Counted from the stretch's first letter, positions 1-8,699 are shown. The stretch is DNA of 33,032 bases from Pseudonocardia lacus (GCF_018531445.1 NZ_JAHDTH010000081.1:1-33032), one strand, 5' to 3'. Notes: generated from the sequence alone by a model not told the origin. Made by a program: numbers and translations.

Positions 1-1
1 G

Positions 2-34
2 GGCTACACCGTCACCGTCAAGCCTGCTGCCTGA
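2..34 (+). CDS. 3' end of an unidentified gene (partial)
   Basis: The first bases read in one open frame as GYTVTVKPAA followed by TGA. This looks like the C-terminal tail of a protein whose body lies outside the window. The alternating hydrophobic/polar pattern suggests a terminal beta strand, but ten residues cannot identify a family. The 167 bp from here to the next gene (convergent, stop at 202) show no other gene I can support. Confidence 0.45.
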   Translation, partial: GYTVTVKPAA

Positions 35-201
35 CACCTCCAGCTCGCCCGTTCCCGGCCCGGCACCAGCCCTTTGCCCAGCCGGTGCTCCCGCCTGCCC
101 GTCCCCGACCTAATTTTCGGATCAGAGGTCGTGTGCTCGTCGCAGGGTCCGGAGCGCTTGCGAGGAACAGGCGGACTCTGCGACGTGGCGGGGACGGGGG
201 C

Positions 202-1401
202 TCAGGCCGGGACGCGGGCCGCGCGCCGTTGCAGCACCACCAGCGCGGCGAGCGCCACGGCGGCCAGCACCGCGACCGCGGCCACGAACACGACCGCCGC
301 CGGGAGCAGGCCCCAGGCCTGCGAGGCCGCGCCCACCCCGACGACCGGTAGCGAGATCGCGACGTAGAGGACCACGAAGAAGCTGGACGTGACGGCCGCC
401 CGCACCGACGGGTCGACGCGCGCGTGGACCGCGGCCATGCCCTTGCTGAAGCTCATGCCCTGCCCGACGCCGGCCACGACGGCGCCGGTCACCAGGACGG
501 CGAGCGAGCCGACGAGCAGGGCGGCGCCGATGACCACCACGCCGACGATGAGCAGCGCGCACCCGGCCTCGAGGGCGCGTTCGGTGGGCAGGCTCCGCAG
601 CCCGAGCTGGGCGGCGGTGGAGGCGGCGAAGAGCACGAACACGACGAGCCCGGCGACGGCGTGGTCGTCGACGCCGGTGATCTCGGCGACGATGCGCGGC
701 GCGATAGCGGTGAACAGCCCGAGGACGGCGAAGCCGGCGAACCCCGCCGTCACCGCGCTGGCGAACACGGCCCGCACCGGCGGCGGGACGGCGAGGGCGG
801 TGGGGCGCAGGCGCGGGCGCTCGGCCACGCGGACGGTCTCGGGGGCGAGCAGGACCAGCACGGCGCTGCCGACGACGGCCATCGCGTGCACCGCGAACGA
901 CAGGTGCAGCGGGGAGGGCAGGAACTGCACGGCCAGCCCGGCCAGCAGCGGTCCGAGGCCGAGCCCGCCCGAGTTGGCCGCAGTGGCCACGGCGGGCGCC
1001 CGTGAGCGCCACCGCTGCGGCGCCGCCTCGATCACCGCGGCGGTCGCGGCGCCGGCGAAGATGCCGGCCGACACCCCCGACAGCAGCCGCCCGACCAGCA
1101 GCACCGGGACCGATCCGGCGACCAGGAACACCAGGCTGCTCAGCAGGGCGCCGACCAGCCCGCCGAGCAGCAGCGGGCGCCGCCCGACCTGGTCGGACCA
1201 GCGGCCGAACAGCAGCAGCGCGGCCAGCACCCCCACCGCGTACACCGCGAAGATCACCGTCTGCACCACCGGCGAGAACCCGAGTTCGCCCTGGTAGAGC
1301 GAGTACATCGGGGTGGGGAGGGTGGTCCCGGTCATCACGACGGCGAACGCGACGACCAGGCCGGCGAACGCGGCCGGTGGCCGGAGGCGGGCGAGTGGCA
1401 C
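202..1401 (-). CDS. MFS transporter (probable drug/metabolite exporter)
   Basis: The 399-residue protein is almost wholly hydrophobic with about 12 predicted membrane helices, the usual size and layout for the major facilitator superfamily. The loop between helices 2 and 3 carries an MFS motif A-like sequence (GRWSDQVGRRPLL, about residues 66-78). The start is GTG; an in-frame stop lies a short way upstream and there is no better in-frame ATG/GTG, although the Shine-Dalgarno is weak. It is the last gene of a leftward run, 62 bp after the cell-wall-hydrolase-like gene. Substrate is unknown. Proximity to the copper genes does not by itself make it a copper transporter, since MFS families of this kind usually export organic compounds. 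Confidence 0.85.
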   Translation of the reverse strand: MPLARLRPPAAFAGLVVAFAVVMTGTTLPTPMYSLYQGELGFSPVVQTVIFAVYAVGVLAALLLFGRWSDQVGRRPLLLGGLVGALLSSLVFLVAGSVPVLLVGRLLSGVSAGIFAGAATAAVIEAAPQRWRSRAPAVATAANSGGLGLGPLLAGLAVQFLPSPLHLSFAVHAMAVVGSAVLVLLAPETVRVAERPRLRPTALAVPPPVRAVFASAVTAGFAGFAVLGLFTAIAPRIVAEITGVDDHAVAGLVVFVLFAASTAAQLGLRSLPTERALEAGCALLIVGVVVIGAALLVGSLAVLVTGAVVAGVGQGMSFSKGMAAVHARVDPSVRAAVTSSFFVVLYVAISLPVVGVGAASQAWGLLPAAVVFVAAVAVLAAVALAALVVLQRRAARVPA

Positions 1402-1463
1402 CCGCAGATCGTCCGTCCGCTGCGGGCCGGCCCGCCACCGAGCGGCACGACATCACACGGGAG

Positions 1464-2570
1464 CTACCGCTTGAAGCTGACGTGGATGTGGTCGAAGTGG
1501 CCGCCGGTGGCCTCGTCGGGGTCGTAGACGCCGCCGCCGCTGTAGGGCTGGCCCCAGCCGGTGTCGGTGTCGCCGCCGCCGGCCGACCAGATCCGGCCCT
1601 GCCAGATCACGTACGAGACGTGCAGCGCGTCGGCGTTCGCCCGGAACCACTCGGCCACCTCCCAGCCGGCCTGCAGTTCGGTGCCGGCGGCGAACGCGCC
1701 GGCGGTGCCGGGGAAGAAGTCGCAGGCCCGGCCCTTGGGGTGGTCGCTGGAAGGGTTCCAGGCGTGCGCGTCCCAACAGCCGGTGGCCTGGATCCGCGAG
1801 CCCGCGCTGTACCCGCCGAACACGCGCAGCACCTCGTCGAGCGCGTGCTTGGTGGCGCCGGTCAGGCAGCCGCCGGAGGTCGGGTCGTCCATGACGCAGC
1901 CGGTGTCGCCCGCGGTCCACGGCACGGCCGCGGGCCCCGTTGCGCCGCCGCGCGGACCGCAGACGTCGGTGCTGGCCAGCGAGATGTCGATGCCGGTGTC
2001 CTGGCCGACGTCGGCGAGCATGGTGGCCGCGTAGTCCTCCCACTTGCTGTAGGCCGTCGGGAAGGCCGAGCGCTGCACGGTCTGCGCGGCCTGCCACAGC
2101 GGCATCTGCTCCCACCCCGGCACCAGCAGCAGCCGGTCGTAGAACTGGGTGGCCGAGTAGACCGGGTCCTGGATCTGGGCCACGGTGCCCCAGCCCTGCG
2201 AGGGCCGCTGCTGGAACAGCCCGAGGGAGTCGCGGTCGCCGTAGTCGATGTTGCGCAGGTTGGACTCCTGCATCGCGGTGGCCAGCGCGACCCACTGCCC
2301 GCGCTCGGGCACCCCCATCTGCCGGCCGACCTCGACGATGATCGCGGCGTTCTGCCGCTGCTCCTCGGACGGGTCGACCTCGGCCAGGACCGATCCGCCC
2401 ACACCGAACCCGCAGCCGGCCGGGCCGGTGTTGCCCATCCCGGACATCCAGATGAACGCGTTGACCCCGAGCAGGCCCACGACGCCGACGACCGCCAGAA
2501 CCCCGAGGAGCACACCGATCCGGGTGCCGGCGCGGCGCAGCGCGTTCCCGGCGAACTCCAGAGAGTTCAA
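1464..2570 (-). CDS. Membrane-anchored lysozyme-like / peptidase-like cell wall protein
   Basis: The 368-residue protein has a short basic N-terminus and one membrane helix (about residues 19-42), predicting an extracytoplasmic body. Residues about 75-185 resemble the lysozyme-like fold of actinobacterial wall hydrolases, with a glutamate in ATAMQESNL and the pattern SLGLFQQRPSQGWG. The C-terminal third carries RACDFFPG and ends GGHFDHIHVSF, matching the His/Asp-rich C-terminal domain often seen in such proteins and reminiscent of M15-type metal sites. The likely start is TTG, because no ATG/GTG in this frame keeps the membrane anchor. It begins 55 bp after copA and is probably co-transcribed with it. 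The enzymatic activity (glycan cleavage, peptide cleavage or neither) is inferred from fold alone. Confidence 0.75.
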   Translation of the reverse strand: MNSLEFAGNALRRAGTRIGVLLGVLAVVGVVGLLGVNAFIWMSGMGNTGPAGCGFGVGGSVLAEVDPSEEQRQNAAIIVEVGRQMGVPERGQWVALATAMQESNLRNIDYGDRDSLGLFQQRPSQGWGTVAQIQDPVYSATQFYDRLLLVPGWEQMPLWQAAQTVQRSAFPTAYSKWEDYAATMLADVGQDTGIDISLASTDVCGPRGGATGPAAVPWTAGDTGCVMDDPTSGGCLTGATKHALDEVLRVFGGYSAGSRIQATGCWDAHAWNPSSDHPKGRACDFFPGTAGAFAAGTELQAGWEVAEWFRANADALHVSYVIWQGRIWSAGGGDTDTGWGQPYSGGGVYDPDEATGGHFDHIHVSFKR

Positions 2571-2625
2571 CGGCGGTTCCAGTCGGCGCGGGCCGCGGGG
2601 CGGCGGTTCGAGGGGCCTTCCCAGG

Positions 2626-4893
2626 CTAGACGACGGGGTCGGCCGCCCGGTCCCGTTCCGGGAAGGCCGAGCCGAACCCGCGCAGGCGCAGGCTGTTGGC
2701 CACCACGAACACCGAGCTCAGCGCCATCGCGGCGCCGGCGAGCATCGGGTTGAGCAGCCCGGCGGCGGCCAGCGGCAGCGCGGCCACGTTGTACCCGAAC
2801 GCCCAGAACAGGTTGCCCTTGATCGTGGCCAGGGTGCGCCGCGACAGCCGGATGGCGTCGGCGGCGGCGCGCAGGTCGCCGCGCACGAGGGTCAGGTCGC
2901 CCGCCTCGATCGCCACGTCGGTGCCGGTGCCCATGGCCAGGCCGAGGTCGGCCTGGGCGAGCGCGGCGGCGTCGTTGACCCCGTCGCCGACCATGGCGAC
3001 GACGCGGCCCTCGTCCTGCAGGCGCTTGACGGCGTCGAGCTTGTCGGCCGGCAGGACCTCGGCGGTGACGTCGGCGGCGTCGATCCCGACCGCGGCCGCC
3101 ACCGCGGCGGCGGCGGCGCGGTTGTCGCCGGTCAGCAGCACGGGGCGCAGCCCGAGCCGGCGCAGCGCGGCGATCGCCTCGGCCGAGGTCGGCTTGACCT
3201 CGTCGGCGACGACCAGCACGGCGCGGGCGGCGCCGTCCCAGGCCGCGACGACCGCGGTGCGCCCGGCGTCGGCGGCCTCGCGCACGGCCCCGGTGAGCTC
3301 GTCGGGCAGGGCGATCCCGGACGACTCCAGCAGCGCCGCCCGGCCGACCACGACCTCGTGGCCGTCGACCGTGCCGCGCACGCCCAGGCCCTCGACGGCC
3401 GCGAACCCGGTGACGGAGGGCAGGCGCCCGACCCGCTCGACGGCGGCCCGGGCCACCGCGCGTCCCACGGGGTGCTCGGAGGCGTCCTCGACGGCCCCGG
3501 CCAGCCGCAGCACGTCGACCTCCGCGACGCCGTCGGCGGGGTGCAGCGCGAGCAGGCTCATCGTGCCGGTGGTGACGGTGCCGGTCTTGTCCAGCACGAC
3601 CGTGTCGACCCGGCGGGTGGACTCCAGCACCTCCGGGCCCTTGATCAGGATGCCCAGCTGGGCGCCCCGGCCGGTGCCCACGAGCAGCGCCGTGGGTGTG
3701 GCCAGGCCGAGCGCGCACGGGCAGGCGATGATCAGGACGGCGACGGCGGCGGTGAAGGCGGCGTCGGCGCCCGCCCCGCTGCCCAGCCAGAAGCCGAGCG
3801 TCCCGACCGCCAGCGCGATGACCACCGGGACGAACACCCCGGAGATCCGGTCGGCCAGCCGCTGCACGGCGGCCTTGCCGGTCTGGGCCTGCTCGACCAG
3901 CCGCGCCATGCGCGAGAGCTGGGTGTCGGTGCCGACGCGGGTCGCGGTGACCACGAGCCGTCCGCCGGCGTTGACCGTGGCCCCGACGACCGCGTCGCCC
4001 GGCCCGACCTCGACCGGGACCGACTCGCCGGTGAGCATCGAGGCGTCCACCGCGGAGGAGCCCTCGTCCACGACGCCGTCGGTGGCGATCCGTTCACCGG
4101 GGCGCACGACGAACCGGTTGCCGACGTGCAGGCGCTCGATCGGGACCCGGCTCTCGGTGCCGTCCGGCGAGAGCACGGCGACGTCGGCGGCCCCGAGTTT
4201 GAGCAGCGCGCGCAGCGCGGCCCCGGCCCGGTGCTTGGAGCGGGCCTCGAACCAGCGCCCGGCCAGGATGAACGCGGTGACCCCGGCGGCCACCTCCAGG
4301 TAGATGTTCGCGCTGCCGACCGACGGCTCGATCGTCAGCTCGAAGGGGTGGGTCATGCCCGGCTCGCCCGCCGAACCCAGCAGCAGCGCGTACAGCGACC
4401 AGCCGAAGGCGGACAGCACGCCCATCGAGATGAGCGTGTCCATGGTGGCTTCGCCGTGGCGCAGGTTGGACCAGGCGGCCCGGTGGAACGGCCACGCCGC
4501 CCACACCACGACCGGCGCGGCCAGCGCCAGCGAGATCCACTGCCAGTACCGGAACTGCAGCGGCTCGACCATCGCCATCGCGACGACCGGGACGCCCAGC
4601 GCGACCGCGACGAGCAGCCGGTCGCGCAGGGCCCGGGTCGGGTCGGGCGGCTCGGCCTCCGCCGCGGGTGCCGGCTGCGGCACCCGCGCGGTGTAGCCGG
4701 CCGCCTCGACCGTGGCCACCAGGTCGGCCGGGGCGACCTCGGCGGGCGCCTGCACCCAGGCCTTCTCGGTGGCGTAGTTGACCGTGGCGGTGACCCCGTC
4801 CATCCGGTTGAGCTTGCGCTCGATCCGGTTGGCGCAGGACGCGCAGGTCATCCCGCCGATCACCAGCTCGATGCCGGTCGTCGTGGTGCTCAT
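2626..4893 (-). CDS. copA: Copper-translocating P1B-type ATPase CopA
   Basis: This 755-residue protein couples ATP hydrolysis to export of Cu(I) across the plasma membrane. An N-terminal heavy-metal-associated domain has GMTCASC (residues 14-20). The actuator TGES lies at 288-291, the membrane metal site CPC at 391-393, the phosphorylated aspartate of DKTGT at 435, and the hinge GDGVND at 636-641. The CPC motif, together with the C-terminal helix pair containing GYN and MALSS, is typical of the Cu(I)/Ag(I) subgroup. The ATG is preceded by a strong Shine-Dalgarno (GAGGAGGT). The gene lies 42 bp downstream of the CopZ-like gene, behind a CsoR-type repressor. All key residues are present, so the pump looks intact. 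Silver may also be a substrate. Confidence 0.97.
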   Translation of the reverse strand: MSTTTTGIELVIGGMTCASCANRIERKLNRMDGVTATVNYATEKAWVQAPAEVAPADLVATVEAAGYTARVPQPAPAAEAEPPDPTRALRDRLLVAVALGVPVVAMAMVEPLQFRYWQWISLALAAPVVVWAAWPFHRAAWSNLRHGEATMDTLISMGVLSAFGWSLYALLLGSAGEPGMTHPFELTIEPSVGSANIYLEVAAGVTAFILAGRWFEARSKHRAGAALRALLKLGAADVAVLSPDGTESRVPIERLHVGNRFVVRPGERIATDGVVDEGSSAVDASMLTGESVPVEVGPGDAVVGATVNAGGRLVVTATRVGTDTQLSRMARLVEQAQTGKAAVQRLADRISGVFVPVVIALAVGTLGFWLGSGAGADAAFTAAVAVLIIACPCALGLATPTALLVGTGRGAQLGILIKGPEVLESTRRVDTVVLDKTGTVTTGTMSLLALHPADGVAEVDVLRLAGAVEDASEHPVGRAVARAAVERVGRLPSVTGFAAVEGLGVRGTVDGHEVVVGRAALLESSGIALPDELTGAVREAADAGRTAVVAAWDGAARAVLVVADEVKPTSAEAIAALRRLGLRPVLLTGDNRAAAAAVAAAVGIDAADVTAEVLPADKLDAVKRLQDEGRVVAMVGDGVNDAAALAQADLGLAMGTGTDVAIEAGDLTLVRGDLRAAADAIRLSRRTLATIKGNLFWAFGYNVAALPLAAAGLLNPMLAGAAMALSSVFVVANSLRLRGFGSAFPERDRAADPVV

Positions 4894-4935
4894 GCCGACC
4901 TCCTCGGGCTGGCGGCGCGGATCGGGACGGGTGGG

Positions 4936-5142
4936 TCAGCCGGCCAGCTTGTAGCCGGCCTCCTCGACGGCCTCGCGCACCGAGTCCGCGTCGAGCGGCT
5001 GCGCGCTGGTCACGGTGACCGCGCCGGACGACAGCTCCACGTCGACCGCGGAGACGCCGTCGATCTCGCTGATCTCCTCGGTGACCGAGGCGACGCAGTG
5101 CTCGCAGGTCATGCCGCTGACGGTGTAGGTGGCGGTGCTCAT
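4936..5142 (-). CDS. copZ: CopZ-like copper chaperone (heavy-metal-associated domain)
   Basis: This 68-residue protein is a single heavy-metal-associated domain with Cu(I)-binding GMTCEHC (residues 10-16) and the usual beta-alpha-beta-beta-alpha-beta pattern. It should carry Cu(I) in the cytosol and hand it to the neighbouring CopA. The ATG at 5142 is chosen because it starts the domain directly and has a purine-rich Shine-Dalgarno (GAGGGAGAG) 3-4 nt upstream. Its ATG overlaps the TGA of a 25-codon upstream ORF in an ATGA arrangement, suggesting translational coupling. Longer in-frame extensions would run back into the csoR gene and are unlikely. Confidence 0.93.
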   Translation of the reverse strand: MSTATYTVSGMTCEHCVASVTEEISEIDGVSAVDVELSSGAVTVTSAQPLDADSVREAVEEAGYKLAG

Positions 5143-5216
5143 CGCTCTCCCTCGCTGCGCTCGGTCGGCTCTTCGCGCCGGCGCTGTGTTGATGATTCGC
5201 TCGCAAGCTCGCTCAT
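5139..5216 (-). CDS. Short upstream ORF (25 codons) coupled to the CopZ-like gene
   Basis: An ATG at 5216 follows a near-perfect Shine-Dalgarno (CCAGGAGGATCCG then ATG). It opens 25 codons beginning MSELASESSTQRRREE and ending RSEGER, rich in Ser, Glu and Arg. The TGA overlaps the copZ start as ATGA. There is no cysteine, histidine or methionine cluster that would suggest copper binding. The DNA is built from short repeats of GAGCGAG/AGCGAG type, so it may be a start-codon-associated repetitive element that happens to be open, rather than a functional peptide. It could act by delivering ribosomes to copZ. Translation is inferred from the Shine-Dalgarno and overlap only. Confidence 0.45.
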   Translation of the reverse strand: MSELASESSTQRRREEPTERSEGER

Positions 5217-5272
5217 CGGATCCTCCTGGGGGGTCGACCGGCCGGTTGGGGAGCCCGGCCGGGGGTCTGGGG

Positions 5273-5554
5273 TCAGGAGCGCACGAGGCGCGCGATCGCC
5301 GCGCTGGCCTCGGCGACCTTGCGGTCGGCCACGGCGCCACCCTCGGCCACGGCCTCGGTGACGCAGTGCTTGAGGTGCTCGTCGAGCAGCCCGAGCGCGA
5401 CCGCCTCCAGGGCCTTGGTCGCGGCCGAGACCTGGGTGAGGACGTCGATGCAGTACTTGTCGTCCTCGATCATGCGGGCGATGCCGCGGACCTGACCCTC
5501 GATGCGGCGCAGGCGCTTGAGGTAGGCGTCCTTGTCGTCGGTGTACCCGTGCAC
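5273..5554 (-). CDS. csoR: CsoR-family copper-sensing repressor
   Basis: This 93-residue all-helical protein matches the CsoR/RcnR family (DUF156): LKRLRRIEGQVRGI near the N-terminus, then the Cu(I) ligand set Cys35 (KYCIDVL), His60 and Cys64 (EHLKHC). This C-H-C pattern is that of copper-responsive CsoR rather than nickel-responsive RcnR. Without copper it should bind its operator and block the operon; Cu(I) releases it. The start is GTG with a strong GGGAGGAG Shine-Dalgarno. It is the first gene of the copper operon and a palindromic operator overlaps its promoter, so autoregulation is expected. Confidence 0.95.
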   Translation of the reverse strand: MHGYTDDKDAYLKRLRRIEGQVRGIARMIEDDKYCIDVLTQVSAATKALEAVALGLLDEHLKHCVTEAVAEGGAVADRKVAEASAAIARLVRS

Positions 5555-5571
5555 GGCAGGCTCCTCCCGGT

Positions 5572-5594
5572 TACCCCCATACTATACGGGGGTA
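5572..5594. promoter_or_regulatory. CsoR-type operator overlapping the csoR promoter
   Basis: An inverted repeat TACCCCC-N9-GGGGGTA lies 17 bp upstream of the csoR GTG. G-tract palindromes of this kind (GTAnnnTAnGGGGGTA-like) are known for CsoR operators. Read leftward, the central bases contain TATAGT (5585 to 5580), a plausible -10 box, so bound repressor would cover the promoter. I did not find a convincing -35. Confidence 0.8.
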
Positions 5595-5634
5595 TTCGAG
5601 CCGTGACCGGTGACGTAGCCGACCGCCCGGGGTC

Positions 5635-7200
5635 CTACGCCGCGGTGATGTCGACCGTGTGGTACCCGGTGGCGCCGTCCGGGACGACGTCGCGCACGTC
5701 GGGGGTCTGCGGCACGCCGTTCGCGTCGAACGCCCGCACCTGCAGCGTGTGCTGCCCGGTCGGCACGTCGACCTCGGCGCGCCACATCCGCCAGGTGTCG
5801 CCGCCGACCTCGGTGGCCAGCGTGGCGGGCTGCCACGGCCCGCGGTCGAGCCGCACCTCGACCGCCGAGATCCCGATCGGCTGCGACCAGGCCGTGCCGG
5901 CCACGGTGACCCGGCCCGCGACGACCGACGAGCGGGGGACGTCGATGCGCGACTGGGTCTTGATCGGGCCCTTCTCCGACCAGCCGCGCTGCAGCCAGTA
6001 GGCCTGCCGCTGGGCGAACGTGGTGACCTCCAGGTCGGTCACCCACTTCGTCGCCGAGACGTAGCCGTACAGGCCCGGCACGACCATCCGCACCGGGAAC
6101 CCGTGCTCGGGGGGCAGCGCCTCGCCGTTCATGCCGATGGCCAGCAGGGCGCCGCGGTCGGGCTCCAGCAGCACCCCGGTCGGGGTGCCGGCGGTCCAGC
6201 CGTCGGAGCTGGTGCTGAGGACCTGGTCGGCGTCGGGGGAGACGCCGGCCTCCAGCAGTACTTCGCGCAGGTCGACGCCGATGAAGTTGGTGGTGGACAC
6301 GTACGGCCCGCCGACCGGGTTGGACACGCACAGCAGCGTGATCGTCCGCTCGACGAGCGGGCGGGCCAGCAGGTCGGCGAACGACAGCGTCAGCTCCCGG
6401 TCGACCATGCCGTGGATGCGCAGCGACCAGTCCGACGCGGTCAGTTGCGGGACGCGCAGCGCGGCGTCGATGCGGTAGAAGTCGGCGTTCGAGGTGAGGA
6501 ACGGGGTGGCGCCGGGGACGCCGGCCTCGGCGGCGGCCGGGACGGCCGGCGCGCGCTCGTAGCCGGCCCGGGCGAGCGCGGCGGTGACTTCGTCGCGGGA
6601 GCCGGCGACGTCGCGGCCCACCCACGCGCCGATCCCGGTGGCGGCGACCGCCCCCACCCCGAGTGCGGCGGTCGAGCCGACGAGCACCCGTCGCCGCGAC
6701 ACCCCGGCACCCTCGGTGGGCGCCTGCTCGACCTGCTGGCGCAGCGCGTGCAGCCTGCGGAACGCGGTGATCCCGACGACGAGCGAGGCGCCCGGGGCGG
6801 CCAGGTCCAGCGGGGCGAACGTGGGGGAGGACAGCACGGCCGCCGCCGCGAGCACGCCCATCCCGGCGACGACGACCAGGCCCGGACCCGGGGTGCGGCG
6901 CGCGGCGATCCCGCCCGCCGCGGCGAGCGCGGCGATGACGACGCCCATGCCGACCAGCAGGACGGGCTTGTCGGCGGTGCCGAAGGCGCCCTTGGCGAAC
7001 TCCACCAGCCACTGCGGCGACACCCGCACCGCCGCGTCGCCCACGGCGATGAACGGTCCGGACGCGGGCGAGAGCAGGCCCGCGACGAGCTGGCCGGCGC
7101 CGATCGCGGCGGCCACCGCGACCAGTCCGGTGAGCGCGGCGAACGGGCGGCCGAGGACGGGGTCCGCGGTGGTCGCCTCGGGCTCGGCGGTGGTCGTCAC
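5635..7200 (-). CDS. Membrane-anchored sulfite-oxidase-family molybdopterin oxidoreductase
   Basis: The 521-residue protein has about four membrane helices in its first 150 residues and a fifth hydrophobic segment (about 172-193) after SRRR, then an extracytoplasmic sulfite-oxidase-like catalytic domain. Cys291 in TLLCVSNPVGG sits where the family's molybdenum-ligating cysteine lies. The C-terminal portion (about 410-521) is the immunoglobulin-like Mo-co dimerisation domain. The SRRR-plus-helix segment resembles a Tat signal but is internal. Actinobacterial homologues are usually annotated simply as molybdopterin-dependent oxidoreductases, and the substrate (sulfite or another small oxyanion or S-oxide) is not known here. 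It lies upstream of csoR on the same strand, but the CsoR promoter lies between them, so it is probably a separate unit. Confidence 0.85.
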   Translation of the reverse strand: MTTTAEPEATTADPVLGRPFAALTGLVAVAAAIGAGQLVAGLLSPASGPFIAVGDAAVRVSPQWLVEFAKGAFGTADKPVLLVGMGVVIAALAAAGGIAARRTPGPGLVVVAGMGVLAAAAVLSSPTFAPLDLAAPGASLVVGITAFRRLHALRQQVEQAPTEGAGVSRRRVLVGSTAALGVGAVAATGIGAWVGRDVAGSRDEVTAALARAGYERAPAVPAAAEAGVPGATPFLTSNADFYRIDAALRVPQLTASDWSLRIHGMVDRELTLSFADLLARPLVERTITLLCVSNPVGGPYVSTTNFIGVDLREVLLEAGVSPDADQVLSTSSDGWTAGTPTGVLLEPDRGALLAIGMNGEALPPEHGFPVRMVVPGLYGYVSATKWVTDLEVTTFAQRQAYWLQRGWSEKGPIKTQSRIDVPRSSVVAGRVTVAGTAWSQPIGISAVEVRLDRGPWQPATLATEVGGDTWRMWRAEVDVPTGQHTLQVRAFDANGVPQTPDVRDVVPDGATGYHTVDITAA

Positions 7201-7268
7201 GTGACCAGTGTCCCGCCGCGATCGGGCTCCCGCGCGTCCGTTGTCTTACGGATCTGGGTCATCGGTCT

Positions 7269-7333
7269 CCGTCGAGAACGAAGTTGTCGTGATCGAACAG
7301 CCCTGTTGATCACGACAAGTTCGTTCTCGACGG
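7269..7333. repeat. 65-nt palindromic element, copy 1
   Basis: Two 26-nt arms (7269-7294 and 7308-7333, the first beginning CCGTCGAGAACGAAG) are complementary at 25 of 26 positions. The 13-nt centre holds a further short stem AACAG/CTGTT. It starts 17 bp past the menJ-like stop codon. There is no T-run, so it is not a textbook intrinsic terminator. A near-identical inverted copy lies at 17644-17708. Confidence 0.9.
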
Positions 7334-7350
7334 GACCGGGCACGGGTGGG

Positions 7351-8631
7351 TCAGCTGAACGGGGGGCGCTCGTCGCGGCGCAGGGACAGCCGGCCCGCCG
7401 CCCGCCAGGCGCGGGCGGTGAGGTCGCGGTCCTCCTCGGTGACCAGGTTGCCCATCACCCGCAGCGCGACGGTCATCAGCGCCCGCGAGCGCATGCCGAT
7501 CGGGCCGGCCTTGGGCAGCAGCCCGGGCACGGTGATCAGCCCGGCGAGCCTGCGCGCGATGGAGAACGCCTCGCCGTAGTGGCGGCGCAGCTCGGCGGGC
7601 CAGGCCGCGGCCGGGTCGGTGCCGGCGGCGAGCAGCTCGGCCACCAGGCGCCCGGTCTCCAGCCCGTAGTCGATGCCCTCGCCGTTGAGCGGGTTGACGC
7701 AGCCCGCGGCGTCGCCGACCAGTGCCCAGTTCGGCCCGGCCACCCCGGACACCGCCCCGCCCATCGGCAGCAGCGCCGACATCGGCGCCCGCACCGGGCC
7801 GTCGAGCTGCCAGTCGTCGCGGCGGGCGGCGGCGTACTGCTTGATCAGCGACTGCAGCCGCACGCCGGCCGGCCGCTTCGCGGTGGCCAGCGTGCCGACC
7901 CCGATGTTGACCTCGCCGTCGGCCAGCGGGAACACCCAGCCGTAGCCGGCCAGCACCTCGTCGCGCTCGCCGCGCAGCTCCAGGTGCGAGGAGATCCACG
8001 GGTCGTCCGAGCGGCCGGAGCGGACGTAGCCGCGGGCGGCCACGCCGAACGCGGTGTCCTTGTGCCAGTCGCGGCCCAGCACCCGCCCGAGCGTGGAGCG
8101 GGCCCCGTCGGCGACGACCAGCCGCGCGCAGGACACCACGTGCTCCTCGCCGCCGCGGTCGAACACCACCGCGCTCACCCGGCCGCCCTCGCGGCGCACG
8201 TCGACGGCCTTGGCGCCCTCCAGCGGCACCGCGCCCTCCTTGAGCGCCACGTCGCGGATGCGCGCGTCGAGCTCGGTGCGGGGGACCGCGCCGCCGTGGT
8301 CGGGCAGGGAGCCGCCGGGCCAGGGCAGCTCCAGCAGCTGGCCGAACCCGGCCGCGCGCAGCCCCCGGTTGGTGCCCCGCGCCCGCACCCAGTCGCCGAG
8401 CCCGAGCCGCTCCAGCTCGGCGATGGCGCGCGGGGTGAGCCCGTCGCCGCAGGCCTTGTCGCGGGGGAAGACGGCGGCGTCGGCCAGCACGACGTCGAGC
8501 CCGTGCCGGGCCGCCCAGGCCGCGGCCGACGACCCGGCCGGCCCGGCGCCGACGACGAGCACGTCGGTCGACGTGGGGGCGGCTGAGGGCACCGCGGGGG
8601 AGTCGACGGGGAGCGCAGGACCGTCCGGCAT
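7351..8631 (-). CDS. menJ: Geranylgeranyl-reductase-family flavoprotein, MenJ-like menaquinone reductase
   Basis: The 426-residue protein is a FAD-dependent member of the geranylgeranyl reductase family. Visible elements are the dinucleotide motif GAGPAG (28-33), the family motif KACGDGLTP (Cys61), YGWVFP in the substrate-binding region, and the second FAD motif GDAAGCVNPLNGEGIDYG. Mycobacterial MenJ (Rv0561c) saturates one isoprene unit of the menaquinone side chain; the overall pattern and length agree with it. Other family members reduce archaeal lipids or carotenoid and chlorophyll precursors, so the quinone role is inferred from family and from actinobacterial menaquinone use. No other menaquinone gene lies nearby. 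The ATG start follows a G-rich stretch. Confidence 0.85.
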   Translation of the reverse strand: MPDGPALPVDSPAVPSAAPTSTDVLVVGAGPAGSSAAAWAARHGLDVVLADAAVFPRDKACGDGLTPRAIAELERLGLGDWVRARGTNRGLRAAGFGQLLELPWPGGSLPDHGGAVPRTELDARIRDVALKEGAVPLEGAKAVDVRREGGRVSAVVFDRGGEEHVVSCARLVVADGARSTLGRVLGRDWHKDTAFGVAARGYVRSGRSDDPWISSHLELRGERDEVLAGYGWVFPLADGEVNIGVGTLATAKRPAGVRLQSLIKQYAAARRDDWQLDGPVRAPMSALLPMGGAVSGVAGPNWALVGDAAGCVNPLNGEGIDYGLETGRLVAELLAAGTDPAAAWPAELRRHYGEAFSIARRLAGLITVPGLLPKAGPIGMRSRALMTVALRVMGNLVTEEDRDLTARAWRAAGRLSLRRDERPPFS

Positions 8632-8699
8632 GCCCCCGAGTATCCGGCACCCCCGCGCCGGGGGCCCGTGATGGAGACCAGCGCTACCCCGCGCGTGGC

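Noticed and set aside
2248..5361. Very long open frames antisense to the copper genes and similar long antisense frames elsewhere (for example opposite the Rieske/DMGDH operon)
   Set aside because: They are low-complexity Arg/Gly/Ala/Asp-rich translations typical of the non-coding strand of GC-rich genes and cross several well-supported genes.
202..5554. The leftward copper block as a mobile metal-resistance island
   Set aside because: No integrase, transposase, flanking direct repeats or composition shift was seen; the genes look like normal chromosomal copper homeostasis.
8650..8664. CCCCCG-CGC-CGGGGG hairpin between the acyl-CoA dehydrogenase and menJ-like genes
   Set aside because: It has a 3-nt loop and no T-run, and lies in the leader/promoter region of the menJ-like gene; short GC dyads like this are frequent by chance at this GC content.
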